This document shows, in pieces, positions 1-13,245 of a DNA stretch of 64,000 bases. The notes beneath the pieces are model-generated. The model worked only from the letters and a program-made list of their open reading frames with translations, made no database searches and was not told the origin of the DNA. The stretch comes from Liolophura sinensis (lineage: Eukaryota; Mollusca; Polyplacophora; Chitonida; Chitonidae). Both the position numbers and the translations under genes were made by a program. The DNA lies in contig NC_088300.1 in the NCBI RefSeq assembly GCF_032854445.1, forward strand, positions 54,660,984 through 54,724,983, read 5' to 3'. Position 1 is the stretch's first letter; the number at the start of each line of letters is the position of its first letter.

Positions 1-382
1 AAGCCAGACGATGCCTTAACAAATTTAGAGTAGAGACTGATTACAAACTTCCTAACATTAATAAAGCCAAATACTGTATATCATCATTAAGACTGATGTA
101 TTTGCATAACAGAGGATTTCCTACATAAAGCACAATTTTGTTGCTTACTAATACATAGAAAAAAAAGTCACCATCTGTAATCTGATTAAAAATGCCAGAA
201 CCGTATGTGGGAAGGTCTACCAGTAAGCTGCAGATGGTCGTGGTTTTCCCCCAGGATCTGCCCGCTTACTCCTCCTGCCATACTGCTTGCAGTGGTCGTA
301 CATGTGAAATATTCTTGAGTACAGCATAAAACACCAATCAAATAAATAAGTCTATACAGAAAGGAAACAAGTCTCTTTTTAC
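1..382. other. Intron of the unknown gene with a truncated SINE
   Basis: No exon can be supported to the left of 383. Positions 198-358 hold a head-less, plus-oriented copy of the tRNA-derived SINE, ending in its AAATAAAT tail. Confidence 0.6.
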
Positions 383-603
383 CTCATCAGGACATGCCTT
401 CTCACTCATATTGCATGGATTTGATGATATAATATCTAGGACTGTATGACTGTCTGATATTTCATGTAGATGTGAAATGTCTTCCTCAGTCTCAACTTCC
501 CCAAAGTTGGTTGTAGTGTTAGTATTATCACTCGATGATGGTGACAGCTCGTCTGTGAGGCCATCAGCGGCTTTTGTATTAGTTGTCTCCCCTGATCCGC
601 ATT
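383..603 (-). CDS. Unknown acidic gene, exon 5
   Basis: The acceptor is tttttcag and the donor GAG|gtaaaa. The first two bases complete a codon begun in exon 4. It encodes CGSGETTNTKAADG through MSEKACPDE, acidic and low in complexity. A longer open frame on this strand is an out-of-phase shadow. Confidence 0.65.
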
Positions 604-3600
604 CTGAAAAGCAATCAGATGAATTATCCCCCCTGATTTCGAAATTCTAAAGCATTTGTCAATTATTTGCCACAAACATTTGCCCCAAAGTCGTATTTTT
701 AGGGTGAAATCAGGCTCATAAAAAATCACTTACGGTGACATTTTTTCAATAGGATAACTTACAAACAAATTTAAAAACACTTTCCACATAACAATTCAGC
801 TTTACGTTAATCCATATACAGATATACGAAAGGGCTACTCGTTGTGGTTGCCTCGTTCCACAGTAACAGCTGCAAAACACGATTTTTTCTTCACGTTCTA
901 TACCATCTCTGTTCCTCTTACTGTTAATAGCGTGAATCCTTCCCTTATCAAAGAACATGGAGAACAAAACCTTGACCTCATTAGATATTAAATTAATGTT
1001 GTGCCCTGACATACACAGATGATTCCAATTCCCCTATTTACCCAAAAAGCTGGCTGAGTAACCAGAGGTCGCCAGCAACTCCTCCATGACTCTGTCTTCT
1101 TTTGACCCTGTGTCTAGCTCTTCATCATCAGCCTCCACAAAGTTGTCAAACTGTCAAAAGAGAAACAGTAAGTGACACATACAATTAAATAAATTCACAG
1201 TCAATGTATCATATCCACATGGTAACCAAATAGTCCTAAACCCATTAAATCTTCACCAACACTTTCAGAAAATAAATCACAGCAATGTGTTCTGTCCTTA
1301 TCTGAAAATGTGGCATGGATGAACTAAGCAAAGTTTCAATATATTAAACCTGCATGAAGTAACATCAAATAAGTGGTATGCTTTTTGCCCCTCTTTTGAC
1401 AATCCTTATTTTACAGACTCACATAATTATGAAATGAAAACAAATTATCACTAAAATAGTACAACTTAGTACATGTAGCAAGAGATCATGGGAATGTTAA
1501 ATCATAAAGATGGCTTTGATCGGCTTTTGCAAAGGTAGCCAGTTATCAGTTATAACACTGCCCGACTCACACAGCCTATGGTGTAAAGGGCGTCATACAG
1601 GGTACATGTACAACCATAATGTTTGTTCGTTTGATTTATTTATTTGACTGCTGTTTAAAGACATAAGGGTTTTTCACTGAAACAATGATGATCAGTTTTA
1701 TGGATGGATGTTCCTTTGAAGTAACTTGTGCATATAAAGAGTATTGGCAAAAGATCATTTATATGTTTTGGTAAATGGACAAAGGGAAATAGTTGGCGAG
1801 CCACGGTACTGGACAGGATGACTTACCTTCACCATCTGGTTCCTTTTGGTATCGGTAGACATTGTCCCATGAACTGAGCCTTCAACCAACACCTGAATAC
1901 ACAAAATATTCAGCATGAGTGAGTCTACATGCATTATCATACTGAGCATGAGTGAGTCTAGGTGCATTACCATACTGAACATGAGTGAGTCTACATGCAT
2001 TATCACACTGAGCATGAGCGAGTCTAGGTGCATTACCATACTGAACATGAGTGGGTCTGCATGCATTATCATACTGAGCATGAGTGAGTCTAGGTGCATT
2101 ACCATACTGAACATGAGTGGGTCTACATGCATTATCATACTGAGCATGAGCGAGTCTAGGTGCATTACCATACTGAACATGAGTGGGTCTACATGCATTA
2201 TCATACTGAGCATGAGCGAGTCTAGGTGCATTACCATACTGAACATGAGTGGGTCTACATGCATTATCATACTGAGCATGAGCGAGTCTAGGTGCATTAC
2301 CATACTGAACATGAGTGGGTCTACATGCATTATCATACTGAGCATGAGCGAGTCTAGGTGCATTACCATACTGAACATGAGTGGGTCTACATGCATCATC
2401 ATATTATACATCTTTATTTATCGAAGGTAGCTTGGTCAATTTACAATGAAACTGTTCTTCCCCAAGGCCTTCAAATGGAAAACAATATACAGGAAACATG
2501 TACTTCAGAGTCCAATCAAAAAATACATTAATATGTATATAACAAGATGAAGTTTAAAAAGTGAAGGTACATATATTCATACATACACAAACCAACAACA
2601 CAAACAATAAAGCTGTCCCCTCAACTGTCTCAACCAGCAGGAGAAGTAGGGTAGTGGGAGATGTGAACATGAGAGGGTCTACACATCCAATCATATTAAG
2701 AATGAATATTATTACAATGAGAAAGAGTGGATTCAGGTCCCTGGGTGGAGAAAACCAGGTAACTAGAGCTTTCCCACATGTGATGTAGATTTGCATGACA
2801 TATTAGCGAAAGTAAAGTTATCTTTTATGAATGTTTACCTGTTTAAATGACCATACGTACTTTGTTGACCACTTACTGTCACCAAACCTTCACTAACAAT
2901 AAGAGCAAAGAAACCAGATAGTCACTGGCCAAGGCTGGGATTGAACTTGCATCTTCCATGTCTCATGGTTTGAGTGGCACACATCACTACTGGCCTGCAC
3001 CCTACTGTGTTTGCATTGTATAAATATACATACGCCTACCACTATCAAAAGTTACATGATACACTCATGAGACAAACAATCTTGAAAGAATAAATGATTG
3101 TGGTTAAATGTCACATCAGTAATATTTCAGCCACGTCATGGAAACTAACAAAAGTGAAGTAGAGGTCAGAACACTTTACGATACCAAGCATGACATATTT
3201 CTTTCAAAGCACGACTATTAAACCTGCTAGCATCCAAACAATCCTGTAAATACTATGTACAATGTAGACTGTACTTGCATATCATTACCAAGCAAACAAA
3301 AAAGTACTACCTCTTCCTCTATATCCTCTCCAAGCACAGGCACCGTTTGTCCTACTATCTGTTCATTGTGATAGCCATTTCCTTCACTTATGGGCGTGTC
3401 TGTAGCGTTAGTGAGTTCCTCGGTATTTCTCCTGTACTTTGTTACATCATCTGCATGTCAGAATATCACGGTCAACATTTTATACTTATTTCTCATTACA
3501 TCTTCAGATCTCATAAAAATTAGGTAATGGATATGTATTTATGGAAACAATGAAATGCCTTTTAATACTCTTTTAGAAATGTTGCATTGATTGACATTAT

Positions 3601-4138
3601 TCCCTCAGTTCACTGACAATACTGCATATATTTTAGGCATAACCCACAGAACTTTGTCCACAATGTTACCTGTTTTGTATTGTATTTTTGATTTTTTAAT
3701 TTTAGATTATAAAATATTACTTTGGTGCTGAAACTTTTCTTGAACGACCTAATATTTCACCCCAAATAATTTGCATATTAAACACTGCGTTTACTTTACT
3801 GGTAGGATATCACCCTTCCTTACAAACAAACCTTAAAATACCATTCTAAGACCAACTGAGCTCTCCAAATCAGGCAAAATGTGCATCTCGGTCATGGGCG
3901 AAAAATCAATGAGCGATTTATTATATCTTAGTCACAGAAATTTTTTGTTATGTTATATACCTATAGTAAGACAGGTGAATCCACTGAGAAACTCTTCATA
4001 ACTCTGTTCCTGCGTTCCTATGAACCTGTTGATAGCCAGATACATTTGGTCATCATGACTGTTCTCACAGTTCTCCTGGTCAGGGGACAGACACCCATTG
4101 GCTCCAGGGTCATCAGCATCCATTCCGCTGTGTTCCAT
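383..4138 (-). CDS. Unrecognised acidic Ser/Thr-rich protein, 5' part (five coding exons, partial)
   Basis: Minus-strand exons 4138-3961, 3450-3311, 1892-1827, 1150-1042 and 603-383 join with consistent phases (1, 0, 0, 1, then the edge) into 238 codons without a stop. Every junction is GT-AG. The first ATG gives MEHSGMDADDPG; an in-frame TGA lies upstream of it, and a second ATG at 4123 is possible. The protein is rich in Asp/Glu, Ser, Thr and Asn (stretches such as FDNFVEADDEELDTGS and NTNTTTNFGEVETEED). I see no signal peptide, membrane segment or recognisable domain. It looks like the disordered N-terminus of a larger intracellular, perhaps nuclear, protein whose conserved domain lies beyond the left edge. 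The gene points away from SKP1. The exon chain is well supported by phase; the function is unknown. Confidence 0.7.
1042..1150 (-). CDS. Unknown acidic gene, exon 4
   Basis: The acceptor is cttttgacag and the donor TTGG|gtaaat. It starts in phase 0 and ends in phase 1. It encodes FDNFVEADDEELDTGSKEDR followed by VMEELLATSGYSASFL. Confidence 0.7.
1827..1892 (-). CDS. Unknown acidic gene, exon 3
   Basis: A 66-nt phase-0 exon with acceptor gtgtattcag and donor AAG|gtaagt, encoding VLVEGSVHGTMSTDTKRNQ plus MVK. Its acceptor lies about 20 nt from a 33-bp minisatellite that stays open in the same frame. Confidence 0.7.
1914..2408. repeat. 33-bp minisatellite, 15 units in a 66-bp higher-order pattern
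   Basis: Fifteen 33-bp units beginning catgagtgagtct alternate between two types (…acatgcattatcatactgag and …aggtgcattaccatactgaa). The array therefore has a true 66-bp period. Because 33 is a multiple of three, open frames run through it on both strands. The minus frame is continuous with exon 3 of the unknown gene. A single diverged monomer lies at 2668-2702. Confidence 0.95.
2409..3310. other. Intron 2 of the unknown gene
   Basis: It contains one degenerate monomer of the neighbouring minisatellite (2668-2702). It also has a short stretch near 2920-3000 (gggattgaac) resembling the end of a dispersed repeat. Nothing else is recognisable. Confidence 0.5.
3311..3450 (-). CDS. Unknown acidic gene, exon 2
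   Basis: The acceptor is gacatgcag and the donor GAG|gtagta. The frame runs DVTKYRRNTEELTN to VLGEDIEEE, entered in phase 1 and left in phase 0, which fits both neighbouring exons. Confidence 0.7.
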
Positions 4139-4190
4139 TCCAATGGTCACTCTATCATTTGAACAGCTCAAAGGTCAGGTCTCTTGATAC
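3961..4190 (-). CDS. Unknown acidic gene, first coding exon with 5'UTR
   Basis: The exon opens at a good acceptor (ttatccttgtag, ending at 4191) and closes at ATAG|gtatat. The coding part starts at the ATG at 4138. Codons include MYLAINRFIGTQEQSYEEFL. The acceptor upstream of the ATG implies at least one further 5'UTR exon to the right. One candidate donor, CTGCG|gtgagt, is near 5657. Confidence 0.6.
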
Positions 4191-6260
4191 CTACAAGGAT
4201 AATACAATGGAGGAGACTGTTATGAAGGGAGCTGAGAACTTCTCTGTGCCAGCAACAAGGTAGCACGTTTTGCTTTAAACTGGGAAAGCCAACCAAATGA
4301 TGACTGGAAATGGACCCATGTGTGAACTCCACACCAAGCTTGGGTCTAATCGAAAGGCTCTTACGATTACGAAACACTGGTTTTGCCAGCTTATTTGGAC
4401 CAAACTCGTAACAATAACGGTGAATAACGTTACATGATTGGCTAGGCTAGGCTAGGCTAGGCTAGGTTAGGCAAGGCTAGTCTGGCAACACGGGTGTTTT
4501 CATGTAATCTTAATTGCCCTATATTTTAAATCATATTAGTACTGTGATGGCTTATTAAGAAACTAATTAATGGATATATCCCACTTACAAACCTTGGTAT
4601 AATTCTGAGCACATTGTATCATAATTTAAAAGCATGCTCCTTGCGCTATCAATGTGAATATTTGTATTTTTCATCTTCATAATGTTTTTTCTAACACTAT
4701 TTCAGCAAAAGCTAAGTCAATTTTGTGTACAGTAATCTGTTCTGAAGTGTTTCACTCTACTCATGTGATAGACAGAATAGAAAGCTTGTCTCATTTATAT
4801 ATGATGCAATGATGAATACTCAGGAGAGCTGTCCTGAAAAGCTATAGACCTAATGATGTTTATTAGTTATATACTGGTATTATGGTACTTGTACCACTTG
4901 GTACTATGGGTTTTACTAGTACTGCTAATAGGCCTTTATGTATATATCTGTACAGACCTTAAAAGAAAAGACAACACGATACCAAATGCATATGTACTTT
5001 GATACAGTATCCCACATAAAGTTCAAAAAGCATACTGGTACACTTTCAATTTTGTCATATTGCATATAAATTAACCAAGATATCGCAGTTCAAAGTTGGG
5101 AAAATCATGCACACTGAAAAATTTGAAAGAGCCTCCAATGCTGTCAATTTTAGCTTATCAGGCGCAAGTTATTTCTATAACCTGAGAACATTGCTGTTTC
5201 CACTGACGTCATCTGAACTCTAGCTGCGCTGTTTTGCTTTTCACCCATATGAGCAGGGGATCTACGGTTCGCTTGCAATTTCAGGTTTCTTTAACATGGC
5301 CTCGCAAGAATTTCAGATTAAAAGTTGATGTATAATTATACAGCACTCCAGAACAAAATGCTTGTGGCCACTTAGGTCTGTTTCCATGGTGATTCCATAA
5401 ATATAAATGTTAATTGCAGTGTTAATTGGGTTTTCTTTCAAAAACAAATATCCTGTTATATCACAGTATCCTGTGCCACTTACAAAATTCAGTTTAATTT
5501 GATTAAATCCATGTCATGTGATGAAACCTGATAGTATAAAATATAAAATATTATGTCTTTTTATGTGTGTATATATAGGAATGACTACGACATGACAAGT
5601 AGGCCTAGACGGATTGTCACCGACGGATTGCATGTACAAACTGAAAATAACTCACCGCAGGAGAGAATAACCCGAACATTAAACTTTTATTGAATTCTAT
5701 ATTTGATCGGGGGGTATATGGCAATCAGTCAGATGATTAACAAACATCTGGTCCTAGTAATCTCTGGGAACACATTTTTACCTTACCTATAACCTCATTC
5801 TTCTGCTTCACGACATCCAAACACCGTAACCACATAAAAATGTGCTTTGTGGTGAGCAAGTTATCTCCCCTTACACTCCAAACGCAAACGAATTAGTACA
5901 TATCGTACATACTGTTACCGAGTTATTAAAAAATTAAACCCTCGCAGATTCATGGTTATAGTATCTTCTTAACAATATAAACATGTTCTTCTGAAAATTA
6001 CTAGGCCTACAGAACTTCATTTGCTACCAGCTGTTACTTTGAATACAACAACAGACAGTTGGGTTCAGGTCGGCTTTCAGCTGCTTCATGGGTGCTCTGA
6101 AATCTTTGGCTTTAATTTGTGTACGAAGTCACGCTCAAATCAATAAAACCCATCAGAAGTACCTTACATCATCACCTTAAAACAACGAATGTTGTTGCTG
6201 TATTTTAAAGTCTGTAACGCATGACGCATGTAAAGATCATTCACTACGAGACTATACAGA
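4191..6260. other. 5' non-coding region of the unknown gene
   Basis: No coding exon is seen. A short pentanucleotide array (ggcta)n lies at 4440-4480. Possible minus-strand donors at about 5652-5657 (gtgagt) and 6164-6169 could end non-coding first exons. The transcription start cannot be placed. Confidence 0.45.
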
Positions 6261-6276
6261 GGCTCAAATATTTTCG

Positions 6277-6290
6277 CCAGTAGGTGGCGC
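6277..6290 (+). promoter_or_regulatory. CTCF-type motif near the SKP1 promoter
   Basis: CCAGTAGGTGGCGC fits the degenerate CTCF core CCASYAGRKGGCRS at every position. It lies about 240 nt upstream of the candidate SKP1 first-exon donor, between divergently transcribed genes. Binding is inferred from the motif alone. Confidence 0.5.
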
Positions 6291-6299
6291 TATATTAAG

Positions 6300-6517
6300 C
6301 TGGCACTTCCCACCATGTGCAGTGAATTTGGGCTTTGTATTGTGGCATTTGATTGGTCGAATGGCGCCCTGCCAAGCTTTGTTTGTAAGACACAATCTGA
6401 TTGAGTCCAACAATTTGCGATCATTCCATTCTGGCACTTCGACAAGAGTAAACAAGAACTGTTTTGCTTCGAGACGACGCAATTTTAGCATCAAAATATA
6501 TTTCAGTACCGTGAAAG
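6300..6517 (+). other. Candidate SKP1 non-coding exon 1 and promoter
   Basis: The SKP1 start codon sits directly on a splice acceptor, so a non-coding exon must lie upstream. The best candidate ends in GTGAAAG|gtaagt at 6517/6518. An inverted CCAAT box (attgg) is near 6352 and the local GC content is raised. The 5' end of the exon is unknown. This placement is inference. Confidence 0.45.
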
Positions 6518-6889
6518 GTAAGTCATCGATACTCTTAACACAAAGGTTGATTAAACATTAAAATAAGAGACACAGTGGTGAAAGGAAATAGTTGATATAT
6601 ACAGGTTAGATTTAATCCTTGACGAAACAACAACGGCATTTGCGAAATGGTGTATACAACTCTCTAGGCCATTCCAGGAACGCAGCTACTAGATTTACGA
6701 ACAGAAACTCACACTAATGTGTAGGAATTATGGCAGGGAGCCTTCGGACGCACAGTAGTCTAGCGGGTCTACCATAGTATGAATCTGCTAAAGTCTATCG
6801 TGTGACTTATTCAGTTAAATGTCAGTCATGTTGTGAGGATGGCATCATCTAAAAACATGTCCCAACCTTACTTGAGTCTTTTTTTCTCA

Positions 6890-8480
6890 TACCATAATCA
6901 CACATTGCTCTGCTCACAATCCATGTGTTGTGTTCACACAGAGCAAATACATGGATTCAGATTTCATAAACGTACATATCAAGGGTTATGACTTTGAAAC
7001 TTATTCTTCTTCTCTTACTAAGGACCAAATAAGTGTAAGTGAGAAATCCGTGTGTCATCTCTTAATATACACCCCACACTTTACACATCTGTGTGTCCTT
7101 ACTCCTCTTGTTCCCGCTCATGACACTCAGCGGACGGATTCAGATATAACAGGTGTCAATGAGACATAAGATATGACCATATCACCTACTGAATACAGCG
7201 TTAAAGACCGATCAAGTAAAGAACAAATGTAAAAATTTTGTTTTGTGTATCTCTTATGTATATCTTATATGTCAGACATCGCCATGTCCTTTACCCTATA
7301 GAACCTCTATCGAAGATTCGGATTTCACATCATAATTGATAGTATATCACCATTTATGATTATCATTTCTCTTTATATATCATATATCATCTGCTATGCT
7401 TTGTCCTAAACACTCAAATCCAGATTTCATATAACAGTGTAAACCACAGAAACAGTGTATACCACAGAAACATACTCAAGGTTTTTGCCTTTTACGGTAT
7501 CTGGTGTCTCATCCAAACACGTGGATTTATATTTTTTATAGGACTAGATTGTATATCCCAAATCATGCCTTTAAACCTGATTTCTTTTCATCTTACATTC
7601 ATACATGTATTTGTCAAAAGTCAGAGTTCTCTTAATGCTCACGTTGCGCTCAACGAAATCCCAACACTTTGATTCAGATTTCTTACAACACTGCCTTGTA
7701 CATCCCAGATCATGTTTTTAGACCACATTTTATTTTTCTGTTACCCATTGCGATATACCAGGTTATAACACGTCTGATTAATCAGTGTATACAATTTATG
7801 TGTGAAAAACCTAAGAGTTCTTAATCCACGTGATGTGCACATCCAAATCCCAACACTTTGATTCAGATTTCTTATAACACTGCCTTGTACATCCCAGATC
7901 ATATTTTTAAACCGCATTTTATTTTTCTGTTACCCATTGCGATATACCAGGTGTATACACTTTATGTGTAAAAAACCAAAGAGTGCTTAATGCATGTGTT
8001 GTGCACACCCAAATCCCAACACGTGGATTTAGATTTTATATGGCAATGGCTGGTACATCCCAGATCATGTTTTTAGATCCCATTTCTTTTCTTTTACACA
8101 TTGCGATGTTATAACACACTTCTTATCTCTTGGTTTACTGGTATATTCTTTATTTGTAAAAAAGGTATCCTTAGTCCAGGTGTTGCGCTCACCCAAGCCC
8201 CAACATGTAGCTTCAGATTTTACTTTTAAGTGTACATTCAGACCAATACGGTAAAAACCACTTCTTTCTGTTAACTGCTGGATACCGCAAGCAAGTGAAT
8301 AAATGTAAAACCCATATATTGTCTGTTAATATAAATTATATATATGTTATGTGTCGTACATCATCATGCTTTTAACCCACATGTTCTGCTCCCTTAATGC
8401 ATACTTAGCATGTGGATTTCTTTTTCTTTTTTAAATTTTTTAGCAAAATTACCATACTCAGTATACATGTAAATGACACG
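6890..8480. repeat. Degenerate tandem repeat with 165-190-bp units
   Basis: The landmark cccaacac(t/g)t(t/g)gattcag recurs at about 7660, 7849, 8015 and 8197. Each is followed by 'tgtacatcccagatcat' and a T-rich stretch. Weaker copies can be followed back to about 6940. The 7660 and 7849 units are the most alike; the rest are strongly diverged. Confidence 0.75.
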
Positions 8481-9299
8481 TTAAGACTTTAATCCATTTG
8501 TTCTGCTCCTCTGTCCCTCAGCAGTTGAATTGGAACAACATGCCTACATAATGTGCACGTATCATAGATTGTTGCGTGGTAAAACAAATTTTTTTTTTTC
8601 TTTAATTTGTATCACAAAGTATGACTCCCGTGGCATGTCCTCCTTTACACGCATCTTATACTTATACTCCTTAGTATGTGGAGTCAGATAACAAGTAACA
8701 CATTTATATACTGAACCACATGGGCCTATATAAGGTTTAGAAGCGACAACAGAAAATGTCATATTTTTATGCCATGCCATGTTAGTATGTTTTTTCGTAT
8801 GTTTATGTTATCAATCCAGTTAGACAACTCCACCTTTGTTGGATCTCGAATCAGTAATTGAAAAATAAATTAAAAGTGACACAGCAATAGTTTAATTCTT
8901 GTGTACAGGTATCATGCTAAAGGTAGTTGAAAACACAGCGAAAATGCTTACTTTACACACACACAACAAATGAAATGTATGATGGAGTTGTTCGCTTTCC
9001 CGCACTGTGTGTTTTCATTGGATAATATAAAGAGACATTCCTGAGGGTTGTTTTGACCTGCATATCATTGAAGGCAAATGTGAATCGACGTGTTTCATAA
9101 TGGGCAAAAGCAATAAAATGTAAAAATATAAAATTACAAAATATTTTATCACGCATAAAATGTCGATGTCGTGACTTATGGGTAGGGCACAAAAGTAACG
9201 TGACGGAACTACTACTATTAAACTTCACAGAATGAGATTAAAATTCCACTGAAGACTTTTGCCCATGGCGCGTATTTTCATTCCGCCGACTTGGACTGC

Positions 9300-9600
9300 T
9301 TTGGGGTGTGTTTTGAAATCTGGAGACCTGAGATCAAACGTCAGGTCCTACCAAAGACTTTAAAATTGGTACTTCTTACTGCCTTGTTTGGCACTCAGCA
9401 CTGAGAGGTTAGAGCAAGGAAACACGACTGGTTCGTCCGGTGTCGGTATAGTATGACTGGGTGGGGTGTCATTTCTGGTGTCTTTGGTATGATACTTTAG
9501 TGGAGGCAGCATGGAATCGCCCTGCCACAAGAAGACACTCTATAAACACACCTAATGATGCTTTGTTGTCATAGGACTGAAAACATTGTTAAGTACACTA
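9300..9600 (-). repeat. Dispersed repeat family 2, minus copy
   Basis: Read on the minus strand it matches the copies near 38.8, 48.6 and 57.8 kb. Shared landmarks are 'tcttcttgtggcaggg', 'gacaccagaaatgacacc' and 'taaagtctttggt'. No coding capacity is seen, so it is probably a non-autonomous element. Confidence 0.65.
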
Positions 9601-10787
9601 GACGTCATGCATTCATTCGGCTGACTTGCTTGTCGGAAGGCTCTGTTATCATAGAGGAATTTTACTATGGGCGTCCTCTCTATTGTGAACTAGAAATTAC
9701 TCAATGTTAAAAGTTTACAGCCGATTTCCTGGTTGGCTGCTTGGTTTCACCCCTGTGAGATACTTCATAAAGTTTCGTAAAACAGTCGATTACTAACCTC
9801 CCTGGCTTGTTCAGTTACTTCTATATAATGCTTAGGGTCTTAGAGCTGTCGATAATCCTAAATATCCACCCATATCTCATACTTTGCTGTATTGCCTCAG
9901 TGTATTTAGCAAGGGCAGGTAACCACATCAGGTTTTTAACTGGAGCACACTCTGACCATTTGAACTATCCATGACTGAAAACAGTGTTTTCAGTTCTAAC
10001 TTCAGAGCAATCATGGACTACCAGACGTTAGGCGCTGCAGACAACGGGGTAGGCACCACTTTGTATTGCTATATTTCTGGTGCAAAACTTCCCATGCTGT
10101 CCCAAAAATGAAAAGATTCAATAGGGTATATGTTTAGAGCAAATCATAAGGCGAATGGCTTTGTAATATACTTCAATGTCAGGGAACCAGAGGGGGGTTA
10201 ATGAGTGCATGTTTGTGGAACTTAATTTCCTGAAATTAAAAACAGTTTTATACACATTTCTGCACAGAACATTGCCTTCAGAATATGCTTAAATAAATAC
10301 TTTGAATATATGTGAAAAGGTTGAAGAATTACAGTAGTTGATACTTTAAAAACCTTGTTCTGCTGATTAGTTTAATGTAATACACAAGTTGTGTAACTCA
10401 TTTTGACTCAACATTTCGGAACTTTATTTTGCCATCATCAAGAGAACTAAATTTCATGGGGAACATTACTTTAGACTATTCAATAAATTAAAGATAATTT
10501 TAAATATTGACTTGTATATACAGTACCTACTCGTGTTAAAATACACAGATGCATGTAAGCCACATTTGCATTTCAGAGAGCCGCCATGTATGATCACAGG
10601 GCCACCTTCTCAGACATGGTTAAGATATGTTTTTAAATATTGACCTCACTGCAGCTTCTGTTCTAGTTAATGATTTGTTATGCTTCATTAGCTCAGTTAT
10701 TTGTGACATCAGATCTGGTTCCAGATGGTTTGGTTGTGTCTGGTTCTTTATTTGTTGTTTTTTTTTTTTCTCTTCCCATTAACATGA

Positions 10788-13163
<2,376 letters not shown>

Positions 13164-13239
13164 AGACTAATTGTTGGCTTTGTATAAGTGCATTCGTATA
13201 TTTGATGGTAATCATTCTAAATTATTTTCCAAGACTATG

Positions 13240-13245
13240 AATAAA
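13240..13245 (+). terminator. Candidate SKP1 polyadenylation signal
   Basis: The first AATAAA after the stop codon, about 77 nt downstream, is followed by a T-rich tract. More distal sites are possible. Confidence 0.5.

Noticed and set aside
1915-2430. Long plus-strand open frame of repeated MSESRCITILN units
   Set aside because: It is a by-product of a 33-bp repeat whose length is a multiple of three. There is no start context, flanking exon or domain.
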